From the NCBI GenBank assembly GCA_030737835.1, contig CM060856.1, positions 13,991,116-14,055,115 on the forward strand: 64,000 nucleotides of DNA. The letters run 5' to 3'. The notes under the pieces were generated by a model. That model was not told the origin of the DNA. It made no database searches and was given only the letters and a program-made list of their open reading frames with translations. The DNA comes from Acorus gramineus (taxonomy: Eukaryota > Streptophyta > Magnoliopsida > Acorales > Acoraceae). Within the stretch, counting starts at the first letter, position 1. Every line of letters starts with the position of its first letter. Below are positions 50,101 to 60,211 of this stretch, piece by piece. The translations under genes and the position numbers were made by a program.

Positions 50101-53100
50101 AATTCCAACCATAATATGTTTCCAAGGACCCAATGATTCCTTATGATCTACAAACGATACAGGGATGCAAGAAGTAAATGGAAACAATAAAACATGATCT
50201 TTTCAGTTTTTTGTGTAAATATATCAAAGAGGTGTATCACCCAAGTTCCATCAAAGTCTAAACGAAAGTACAATTATCGTACAACTTTTTAGGCTCAAAG
50301 ATTATAAAAGTACCATTATCATACAAATTTTTAGACTCACATATTAGAAGTTATAACATGTCAATTTTCAACCGATTTTGTTAGAGAACTTGTCATTCGC
50401 AAAATTTACTAAAACTTTTTTTCCAATACCAAAAATACTGTCCTACAAGAAACATATAACATACCACATTGAGAGTCGTAATTGTCATACGCAAAATTTA
50501 TCTTCAAAAAAAAATTTCAGCTGATTTTTTTAGAGAACTTGTCATATGCAAAATTTACCAAAATTTTTTTTGTCTAATACCAAGAGCACTGTCCTACAAG
50601 AAACACATAACATACCATATTGAGTGGTAACACAGAGAAACAGTTAATTAGCTCCTAACATACTAACACAAAGAATGATATGACACAATGTAAATAAAGC
50701 TTTGGTTAAGTCAGTAAACACCTCCCACCTTTGTGAAAGAGGTCAAGGGATCAAATCCAGGGGAGCCTTCAATTTTTTTTTTTTTTTTTGCAAACCAAGC
50801 TTTAGGAAAGTCAGTTAGCACCCCCCTCCCCGTAAAGGATGACCAATGATCAAATCCTAGGACACCAATCTTCAAAAAAAAAAAAAAGAACGATACGACT
50901 CTGATGCTCTAAGATTTATAGATCCCTGTAAAAGTCAGATGGAGGCCCTACTCTACTATGTTTTTCAAGCAATAACGCGTGGTAGATAGTCTACTTCCAT
51001 ATAAAAAAAAGGTCAGATGGGGAGCTGTCAACTGAGTTTCAAGTTGATTGCAATGAAGATATGAGTTAGAAGTACCTGGTCATCTAACCATCAAAAAAGT
51101 ATGTCTGGATTTTTTCTTTAAGAAATTAATTGGGTGTCGCTAGAAATCATCAAAATATATTCGCAGTTTACTCAGTGAGGGATTAAAATAATTAATATAC
51201 TATAGAAATAATCAAGAAAATTTACATTCAAGTAGAGGTAACAGTACTAAGTTGAACGTGTCAGATGTTTCCATATCCTGCAATGTGCCTTTTGATTAAA
51301 ATCATCTTTAGCATGCGATTCAGACAGTCTAGTAATAAAGTATGTTTATCTTTTAGTGATTCAGTTAATCATGTGATGATGAACTAGAAGATCAATCGAT
51401 CGCTATAAAGCGTGCCTGCCTGTTGCTTGAAAATGCTAAGCTTGCTGCTGGCATAACGTGGTGACAACACACAGATAACAGATGAATGCTTGAAAAACTT
51501 TCGTGTTTCTTCATCATGAGTTTGCATGACCCCTCCCTGCACCAATACCATAATAGTAAGCCAAATACACATACAACTATTTTCATCAAAACAGACAAGG
51601 TAACACACTAAATTGAATAACTGAGGAAGTCATGGAGACACATCACCATCTTGTTTCATTTAATAATGAATGCATAAATTACGACTGTTGAGTATTACAA
51701 GAATATTTATCTTTCTGAAAAGTGAAAACATTAAGAAATCACCTAACAAACTTCAAACGGATCTTGCAATGACCATATGGCCAAAACAACATTATTTCCC
51801 AATATTCTACTCTCACTATGAGTTTCAAATATTCAATGACAAAATTAAAACCGTGTAATTTTTACAAACCAATCCTTTTTTTTATATTAATTTTGATGTA
51901 AAAGTCCTATTATTTTTTAATCAATAAAAATTTTGGTCGCAAATAAGGACTTCTTCCTGGACAAATAAACATGGGCATTTTCTTTTAATTGCTTCAGATT
52001 GAATATTATTCATCCCACACTCATGAATGCTGAACCTACTCTTCATCATACTAATCCAATAGACAAAAAAGTGAGAAGTACTCTTGTACTGTTAAAAACA
52101 ATATATTCAGCCTATCCAAGACAGTAAGTTGTGGGTCATACATGGTTATTAATTGATTCTTTGCACCGGTTTGCATGTATCACTCTGTTACAAATTCCAA
52201 CCAAATTGTGTGCCTTTTTTTGGGACATTTATTTAGTTTAGGTGTTTTCAAATTAATTCCCCAGTTTAACGACTTCCTTCCTCAGTCAAATAATCTTTAG
52301 AAAAAAAAATGTGCCATATGAAATCTGGCAATTTTGGTAAAGGCAACCACATCCAAAGCTAGATCTTGAAAGCATTTTTTTTTTGGAAAAAAATGAAGCC
52401 AAGAATATATGATTTAACAAAACTGTCACAACAAAATTCAGTTTCATCTGCATCTCGACATTGGACAATCCAAAACCAAACCTCTTACCGTCTTTAACAA
52501 AAGCTTGTCATGCGAGGTCTTGTCATCCCACACCAACAAGCACACCCGAACGCCCTCCTGCGACTTGTACTTGAGCAGCTCCCCAAGTGTCAGATCCCCT
52601 CCCGACGGCAGGGGCCGTGTAGGCTCCCTAACAAGCTTCACCTTATCAAACACCGACCACCCAACAACGTAGACCAGGTGGTGTGCCTCCAATATCGCGT
52701 GACAGATATCCTCCCAACAACCCTCATGCTTAAAGACCTTCCCGCCATCCAATTCAATCCTCGGGAGCGACCCATCCTTCACATGCGCATCCTGATACAG
52801 CGTGAGCGACCCCCCTTTCCGATTCCCAAAGTACGCCCGCCTGACGCCCAACTTATCAGGGTCCCCCGCGATACCGTGCTGGTAAACCGGATTGGCATCG
52901 ATGGGCGTGAACTGCATTGACAGGTGGAGCTTTGAATCGGGCTTCGGGGGCTTCCCTCTGGGGCCAATCACCGAGAACCACTCGTCAATCCGCTCCCCCA
53001 ACAGAATCCGCTGGGCCGAAATGGTGACCGTCCCGATCAACTGTGCCCCGAACACGTCGTTGTCCTTGATGTGGAACTCGACGGAGGCCGCGGAGTGCGC

Positions 53101-53472
53101 GAGGGTCACCTGGAAGTGCTCGTCCCAGATCGGCTCCTGCGAATTGGAGATCACGCGCGTCCGCGCGACGGTGGCCCCGGCAACGGAGACCTTCACGTAA
53201 GGGTCGCTCGTGATGATCTTCCCGTGGTGGCGGTGGTGGTGCTGGGGCACGCCGGAGTCGGAATCGGGGGCAGAGTGAGAGGAAGCGTGTCCGGAGGGGC
53301 GGCATGCGTTGAAGACGGTAAGGCAGCGGCGTAAGCGCTCGGAGACCATGTCCATGTTGGGGAGGGACTTGGCTTGGAGGATCTTGAGATCTAGGTCACC
53401 ATGGAGGAGAACGACCTTCTCAGAAGCGGTTCCTCCTCCTCCTCCTTCGGACATGTTGGAAGCGGAAGCCAT
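38154..53472 (-). CDS. PLDDELTA: Phospholipase D delta, copy 2 (10 exons, 868 aa)
   Basis: Tandem duplicate of the gene at 26.1-34.5 kb with the same function and domain order. Exons are 53,472-52,489, 51,536-51,420, 50,013-49,819, 43,687-43,406, 43,264-43,196, 42,859-42,712, 41,931-41,783, 39,484-39,314, 38,834-38,637 and 38,447-38,154. All phases and splice signals are kept, including the GC donor of intron 2. Both HKD motifs are intact. Intron 3 is swollen to about 6.1 kb by a gypsy element and intron 7 to about 2.3 kb by another insertion, yet no exon is damaged. The C2 domain keeps the family residues FGAQ that copy 1 has changed, and a longer His-rich loop (QHHHRHHGK) adds three residues. 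Whether the large intron is spliced efficiently is unknown. Confidence 0.94.
39733..41032. mobile_element. 1.3-kb DNA-transposon-like insertion in PLD copy 2 intron 7
   Basis: Absent from copy 1, whose intron reads CACCAAGTATATCC straight through. Copies of CCAAG flank the insertion (39,728-39,732 and 41,033-41,037). The left end GGGCCGTTTGGTTCAGCGG is typical of plant hAT/MITE ends, and a GTGTTTGGTTGGGAG-type inverse lies near the right end, but the terminal repeats are poor and the superfamily is uncertain. Its centre (40,455-40,750) is a GC-rich tandem of ~95-bp units (GTCGGAGGAGGTCGAAGG...) with open frames on the minus strand. Confidence 0.65.
42240..42480. repeat. Retroposon-like fragment in PLD intron 6 (unit 2)
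   Basis: Counterpart of 28,725-28,990, with the same block beginning in a poly-T run. It was inherited through the duplication. Confidence 0.45.
44004..44515 (+). repeat. 5' LTR of the gypsy element
   Basis: 512 bp, TG...CA ends. It pairs with 49,015-49,539, which has scattered substitutions and a ~13-bp insertion (near 49,443). Confidence 0.85.
44549..46073 (+). pseudogene. Gypsy gag and protease (frameshifted)
   Basis: The gag starts at the first ATG after the primer site ([10 protein letters not shown]) and continues through the conserved capsid region ([24 protein letters not shown]). The frame shifts near 45,175 and continues in a second ORF to the zinc knuckle [14 protein letters not shown] (CX2CX4HX4C, about 45,628-45,670) and the protease active site [10 protein letters not shown] (about 45,900). 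It ends at a premature stop at 46,071-46,073. Confidence 0.8.
46080..49054 (+). pseudogene. Gypsy pol: RT, RNase H and integrase (multiple stops)
   Basis: Fragments in order: RT ([41 protein letters not shown]), RNase H ([29 protein letters not shown]) and integrase (zinc finger HLGHDKT...CYICQ; core MDFVLGLP and [11 protein letters not shown]). In-frame stops occur at about 46,666 and 46,999, with frame changes at about 47,460 and 48,220. The block usually reading SDRD in the integrase core reads SNRD here, so the second catalytic aspartate is lost. The last frame (to 49,054) overlaps the 3' LTR. Confidence 0.8.
49015..49539 (+). repeat. 3' LTR of the gypsy element
   Basis: 525 bp. It begins at TGATGCAG, which lies inside the last pol frame, directly after a purine-rich stretch GTGGAAGGGAC. 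Confidence 0.85.
50690..50885. repeat. tRNA-related SINE-like dimer in PLD intron 2 (unit 2)
   Basis: Counterpart of 31,660-31,860 with the same box-A- and box-B-like phrases. A poly-T run and small differences separate the two monomers. Confidence 0.4.
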
Positions 53473-53784
53473 TTGGAGAGATGTTAGGGTTTCGGGGATT
53501 TTAAGAGACAGAGAGAATCATTGATTGGTTCAAAGCTTCTCAAGCGAAGAAAGGCATCTTCGTTTATTAGCTTTTGTCGGTGATTCCCAGATTTTTTAGG
53601 GTTAGCGAAGTGTTTCACTGAAGGAAGGCGACGAGTTGCCGTTCGAGTCACATCTAAGCTCACACACCTCGGTTTTGTCGCAATGGTCCGGTACTCCGCC
53701 GGAGAATGATAAGAAATCGAGATCGCGTGGTTGTAAAAGAGCCACGTCATTTGCTCACTTTTAAAACTTATTTTATTATTTAGG

Positions 53785-54295
53785 GACAAATCCATACAAC
53801 CCAGGTCATATAACTTTCCTTAAATTTCATATGAACTTTTAAAAACATTTCCTAAATCCAAATAACTTCTTGAATAAATTTTTTGTTAATAGATAAAGAA
53901 TATTTTACGAATATTTTGTTTGATTAATCCTGACTAAAAACACAATATGCTAAAAAATTACTATAATTTGTTAAAAATTTAAAAAATCATATGAATATGA
54001 TGATTTTACCCTCTCTGGATATGTTATAAAACTATATCCAGATAGATAAAATCCTCATTTATATAAGATTTTTCACATTTTTAACACATTATAAGATTTT
54101 TTTGGTATACTATGTTTTCTATCAGGGTTAACCAAACATAATATTCACAAATATTCATTATCTGTAAACGTAAATTTTATTGAGGGGGTTATTTGGATTT
54201 ACTAGATGTTTTTAAGGGGTTATATGGATTTTAAGAAAAATAAGGGGGTTTTATGGACTACAGTCAGTTTACAGGGGGTTATATGGATATATCCC
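53785..54295. mobile_element. Mutator-type MITE with perfect 9-bp target duplication
   Basis: A 511-bp AT-rich element. The left end GGGACAAATCCATACAACCC and the inverted right end (GGGATATATCCATATAACCC) match over about 20 bp with four mismatches. The flanks repeat TATTATTTA exactly (53,776-53,784 and 54,296-54,304), the length made by Mutator-like transposases. There is no ORF. It lies just outside the right edge of duplication unit 2. Confidence 0.88.
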
Positions 54296-54304
54296 TATTA
54301 TTTA

Positions 54305-55233
54305 TTACATGAGATCCAATAAAGAGTTTGACGTGGTGCCACGTGGACTAATAAGCAGTGGCCAGCACGTATTCGAACAGCCTGGATCACGTCGTCGTCA
54401 GTCAGATTTTACGGTGAGATCTGATTGTAAGTCAACCTTGCGGTATTAATAATTGGATAATGATATACCAATAGATAATTATAACAATAATTATATCTAA
54501 ATAATTATACTAATAGATAAATTATTTTTTATTTAATTATATTTTTAGTTAAACAGTTAAAAAATGAAAAATTAAATTTTATTATTTGATTGAGTATATA
54601 TATAAGATGTGGATAAAAAAAAATCAAATATGAATGATTTATAAAAGTGAAAAACTTATGATCCATCATTTATTAGAAATAAAGACAAGTGATTTAACAA
54701 GTTGAGCCACCGTATACCAAAAGAATAGAATGATCAAGAAATATCTAGAATAATAATAACAAATTATTAACATATTTTGATATAATTATATACGCTTATT
54801 CTTTACGAACAAATATTTTTTGGGTTTATTCACCCCGGATTCACATCTATTTTTTACCCCCAACATGGGCTTACAGTTTTGCCATACCCGAAACAGGTTG
54901 AATAGAACAGGTTGGAAGATTCAAGAATCCCTGACAGGGATATTTCTTTTTCCTAACAATAAAGTTGGTTCAATTTGGAGGTTGGTTTGTGGTCCACCCC
55001 AGATGACAGAGAGTATACATAAAGCTATTGATGTCTTCTGTCGTCCATTCACTATATGAAAACAATGTACATTCACTATATGAAAACAATGTACATATCT
55101 ATGTAGTCTTTCTATCACTATCATCTTCTGTAACTCGTAATTCTGAAGTTCTACCAAGGCTCCAGAGCCACCACCACAAAGAGTTTCACTGATGGAAGAA
55201 ATAAGTTCATCATGCGGTGAATGCGCTGGATAA
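54305..55233. other. Intergenic and MFS gene 3' flank
   Basis: AT-rich, with no gene. At about 55,046-55,095 a 24-bp unit CATTCACTATATGAAAACAA... is repeated twice in tandem, probably in the 3' UTR of the MFS gene. Confidence 0.5.
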
Positions 55234-58200
55234 TTAGACTAGTACGTAACTGGCATTGCTTGCTTTGTGGCTTGTGATCGGAGGAGGTGATCTAATCATG
55301 AGGCTTAGCGTGAACGATATCATCTGAACAATAACGTTACACTAAGATCAGTGTCTCGGAATTGATGTAATAAAAAAGTAGCGATGAATCAGTGCTCACC
55401 GTTGCAAATCCGGCGCACATGATGCTGAAACCAGGGAAATGGAATGGCGCATTGTCTGAGAGAAACAAAGCTGAAAAGAAAATAATGGATGGTTCTTAGT
55501 TTATTTATTATGTTCAGGATGATATTTAAAAAAGATTACCACCTGTTAGAGGAGTGAAGGTTAACGGAGATAATATGGTGGCAAAAGAACATATGCTGGA
55601 GATGCACCCTTGAGCCTTCCCCTGAAAATTAACCGAGCCTTTTAGCACAAATGGGAAAGATTCAAACATCATGAACAGTTTGCCTAGAGTAGGTGTAACT
55701 ACACTCCACATTTGCTACTATAGGATTTTTCTATAGTGAATATATGGGCATTTTTAGTATGATATCAAACAGTCATTATCACATATTCTTTATCCAGAAA
55801 CCAACCAAGGAACCATAATACATGGAATTATGGCTAGGCAAATGGTGTACATTTTGTGCCAACAACATAAAATAGTGTGTGGGGGTCCTACTGGAAGGAG
55901 TGATGGACACAGCATGAAATATATATCTAGAATCATAGCAGGCTGCATTACAGGACATTCTTAGTAGTATTTATGTGCCTCTTTGGGACTATGGAGATTT
56001 TTATCGTGACACTGATGAATAATAAAGGCAGCATGTGCTGTGTCTCCACATGGAGTTGGATTCTCAATGTTCCGATAGTAGGCAGTATTGGCTTAAGAAG
56101 TAATAGAAACAATTTATGAAGCTTAGCATTAGATTATCAAGTACATCAAAACAAGTGGTATCAACTTGAATACCTCACACTACATGCCGGTCAAATACCT
56201 GCTCAGTGGCTCCAACTTGTTTGGATACAATGCTCCTCATCTACATAAATCAAACAGAATCTAACATCATCAGAATTATTGACTATAAACAACAGAAAAA
56301 TTCTGTAAGAGAATGGAACACTAACACATGGGTGAATGAAAACTGCCATAACTCCAAATGTAGCAGCAACATATGGAACCTGCAAGCAACATTTGAAATA
56401 TGAGCATCTAATTAAATATCAGAGAATGCATTGAGCAGGTAAGTTGACTTGCAGAGATGAGTAAGAAGCATATGACAAGGGAAAGAAGCAGCAAAATTAT
56501 GTGTCCCCACATGAGTTAATGAAGTTTATATTAATATACGATAAGATGAATATAACAATGGCCAATTACACTGAAAAGTAACACTATAAAGCTTTAAATT
56601 AATTTAATTTACAGAATTTAATGAAAAAGATTACCCAGAAGGACCACGAAATGCTATACAAAATGATCTGCAATGTTCAATGCAGACATTGATTAGTCCA
56701 CGTCAGCTTCACATGTAGGCTATAAAGTATAGATTGGGTGGAGAGAAAATACATGCACACAACTTGCAAATAGCCCTATGCTGAGCAACTTCTCTTCCCT
56801 CAAATAAGGTGCTACTAAAGGCATAATAAGAAGCTGCATGACAACACTCAAAAATATAAGTTGAGTTCAATAAGTGAAAAATGGGAGCTAAAGTAACTTA
56901 AAAAAAGAAAAACAGAATCTCATTATCTTTATTAGTAATACCTGTGAGAAAGCTCCTGCAACGCCAACTATAAGCAATAAATCAGCAAACTGGTCCTTGT
57001 TGAAGTGAAACTGTGCTTTTAAGTAATACTGTTGTCAAAATGCAAAAAACAATATTGATTAGCGTGTATCATGAATCAATGAGAGAGTCATTTAGGAAAG
57101 CCATTATCACATGAATGAAACAGACATTACAGTTCATTTATAAATCATATTAAACAACAAATATTTAGTTGAACAGTAAATCAATAAAACCCAAGGATTA
57201 TACCCTTAAAATACAGTTCTAAAAAATATGGAAGATGAATTACAATTAATTTGCAAATGTTTAATACTTCATGGTGAAAATTTCTCTAAAAGTAGAAATG
57301 ATATTTTCCCAATGCAAGTTTAGGGGAAAAAAATAAAAGGAAGGGTTTATACAAGTAATGAGGCATGAAGGCCACTGTCTGCAAGACTACTGAAAAATGC
57401 GACCATTGCCACTTGTGAGAATGTCAAGCTGCAAAAAGTATGCAATCAAAGCAACTATCTTAATCCAATGGATTAATAAACCCTGTTGAACTTGTATTAA
57501 TAGACATCTGCCAACAATGGTCAATGAGAAATCGATTGGAAAACAATCGAAAAACAATCTCACCTCCTCCTTAACAAGCATAATATATCATCCACAGATG
57601 GGATCCTCTTGCAAGGCTCTGGCTTAAGTGGATCGGCAGCTTGTATGGCTCCACTGCCACTGTTTGAGTCTATCAAGAAGGCCTTCATGTACACGGCTGC
57701 TACAGCAGCTGTGATTGCTGCAATCTTTTTAAAAAAACATGGCGGAAAATCATAATTGTGAAAAATAAGCCGTTTCCGTTTCAAGAACTACAAACACAAA
57801 GAAGAGAATAAAAGAAACCTGAAAGGTGAGGGTTGTGGGGAAGAGACGAGCTATCAGTGTCCCTAATACAAATGCAGCAACAGAGACGCCGGATAGAATC
57901 CCAAATGCTGCTGCCCGCCGTCCCTCGCCGACATTGTCTGCCTGTATCAGAATCAGAGGGAAATAGTGAAAATAGATCTAGTAGAGTTTCATGAAAAAAA
58001 AGGATATATTTTATATAGCATATTTAGATAAAATGAATGATTTTCAATGCTAGATACTATCACATTATATAATTCCACATTTCCACGTAATTCGTAAACT
58101 ATATCACATCTATACCATATCATATAAGGTTTTGATCATGTGAACCAAAACTTGACCAATTTTTTAACCACGCACATTTAAAACGATTACAAGAGGACAT

Positions 58201-59433
58201 GTCATCTATCACTTTTGAGTGGGGTAATGAAAAGGTGAGTTGTCATTCTTTTATTGGGTGTGGTCGAATCTTTGGTTGGATTTTTTATACCAAATCTTTA
58301 CCCATCATATAATAAGCTAACAATTTTCTTTTGTGTAATGCATTGGAAACAAAGATTTTGAAAAGCAATGATATCAGATATTCAGATGCCAGTAGCATAC
58401 AAATGTGATGTGTCAAAGTGTTGTTACACATTGATCCGGAGACTAGGGAATGATATTTGAATAATGTTCTTTTCCCATTACAATGGGAAATTATAACAAT
58501 TGGCTGCTAAGAATGGTTATCGATGATATGTACATCTCTTTTTTATCAGACTGGTGAATCATTGGTTTTATCTGCTCCTTTCTTTTTCCTTCAGATGAAT
58601 AATTTTATCTAAATAGCTTACAATAACAGATTTTGAAGTTTTGACACAGACAGGAAAGAAATATATTGACTAGTAGTTTTACCACATAAGCAAGTGACAG
58701 ACAGAGGATGCTGCCCTCACAAACCATTCCCGCAAGTGTCTTGAATGCGTAGTAGACAAAGAAAGAGCTTCTTGTCCTGCTGGATGCTAGCACCACTGCA
58801 TCCCAAAACATCATCGTATCAGCTAAACATGATCCATACGATCAATAGGTGAATAAAAAAACATTTACACAAACCATCCACATTCAAATAGCAATAAGAC
58901 AGTCTGATTTAACCATATCTGTAGCAATTTAAATATTGCAATGGATATGACATGGCTACAAATAAACATAACACCTCACCTGAGTTCATGCAGAATAAGA
59001 TATTTTGTAGACTATTGTTAATGATGTCTTCTGATTGATGGTGCATAATTTTTTTTAATCAAGCGAAATCCAGGTCATTTTGAAATTGAATCATTTTTCT
59101 TGCAAAGTCAATGACGTATGAACTTTACCTAAATATATCATCATACCTATATATATCATCAAGTCAAAGGTTTTCTCAATCAAATGACATGCTTAAAATG
59201 ATAACCTTACAATATAAAAAGATCCACAACGGGACCACTTTCAATTCTAGTTGCACCATAATAAGTATTACATGCTTCAAGGTTTCTCAACCAAATAGAT
59301 GAAAGATGGAAGAAGAGTTACCTAAGGGGAGGACTGCGACAGTCATAGGAAGAGTAAGCAAAGACTTTCTTCCATACTCATCTGATAAACTTCCAACAAG
59401 GGGAGTTATCATGAGAGTGCCAATCCCTGTTAT
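55234..59433 (-). CDS. MFS transporter (HIAT1/tetracycline-resistance-like), 5' truncated
   Basis: Thirteen exons: 59,433-59,322, 58,795-58,683, 57,941-57,819, 57,724-57,564, 57,428-57,353, 57,028-56,942, 56,833-56,753, 56,667-56,635, 56,379-56,326, 56,240-56,199, 55,621-55,543, 55,470-55,400 and 55,323-55,234. They join in phase with proper splice sites and encode 373 residues ending YVLV-stop. The protein matches the plant hippocampus-abundant-transcript-like MFS family (relatives of Arabidopsis At2g16970-At2g16990). MFS motif A is seen as GSLSDEYGRK, followed by FKTLAGMVCEGS and FSQVAMVAFFSSLADSGLH. The usual first exon (about 55-60 residues with the first membrane helix and a CPG motif) is not found before the receptor kinase gene. 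It is therefore a 5'-truncated gene or one with a distant first exon. The substrate is unknown. Confidence 0.8.
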
Positions 59434-60211
59434 CTGAAATAAAAATCACATTTTCTCATGCTTTGTGTCCGACTAATATTAATTTTACAGAGCTCTTAAT
59501 CATAAGATGTATATACTCAATAACCATTTCTATTCCTAATCAATCATTACCTAACTCAAAAAAGAAAAAAGAATCATCAAATTCAGGTTTATAAACTTAA
59601 TGAGATGAAGGGTAGTTGATGCACATGGAACAATATGTAAGAAAACCGCCATCCTTTCTCATTCTCTCTTACATTCTCACTCTTTATCTCTTTTGTTTAC
59701 TTTTTTTTCAATTCTTTTGTTTTTTTCCTTCTCTCGCTTGGTTTTTCTTCTTTTCTTTTTTTTTTCTTCTCTCGCTTGGTTTTTCTTCTTTTGTTTGTTA
59801 TTTCTTCATTTAATAATCCATGATTGCTTGATATTATATGCTTCGCACTGTTTAGCTCATTCTATTCATGGCAGTTTTTAAAATAAGATGAACAGATGAC
59901 CCTCCTGTTCTACATCTTTCTTTTTATTCTGATATATAACCTTCTTTGAATCAAGTGAAAGAAAAGCCTCTTCTTTCTTGCAAAGAAGCCCAACTAAAAG
60001 CACATCAAAGAGACAGAGTCTTCGAAATATGGCAACATTTCATGTTAATCAGTGGTCTAATTAATCAATCACACACACACACACACACACACGCACGCAC
60101 GCACGCACTATCAGAGAGGAAAACAAGAAAATCGTGAAAAAACCTCAAACACATCAAAGATCCCTAGCTAAATGAACAAGCCTATAAAGAGTAACAAATC
60201 AATGGAAGAAA
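59434..60211. other. Spacer between the MFS gene and the receptor kinase
   Basis: Contains two tandem ~50-bp pyrimidine-rich repeats with CTTCTCTCGCTTGGTTTTTC (59,720-59,815) and a CA/GCAC microsatellite (60,070-60,108). I searched it on the minus strand for the missing first exon of the MFS gene and found nothing similar. Confidence 0.6.
60070..60108. repeat. CA/GCAC microsatellite
   Basis: A (CA)n run of about 11 units that changes into (GCAC)n, located about 100 bp downstream of the receptor kinase stop codon. Confidence 0.9.

Larger units (their letters stand above)
34682..53668. repeat. Segmental duplication, unit 2 (~19 kb)
   Basis: Head-to-tail copy of 18,818-34,676. The junction lies at 34,677-34,681, where PLD copy 1 upstream sequence (ACACACCTCG) meets the DCAF8 intron sequence (TAGCATATTAAGAGCC) with about 5 bp of filler. 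The right edge is at about 53,668: after CTCACACACCTCG the unit 2 flank continues into new sequence. Unit 2 contains the DCAF8 fragment, the plastocyanin pseudogene and PLD delta copy 2, and is longer because of three insertions. Confidence 0.9.
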
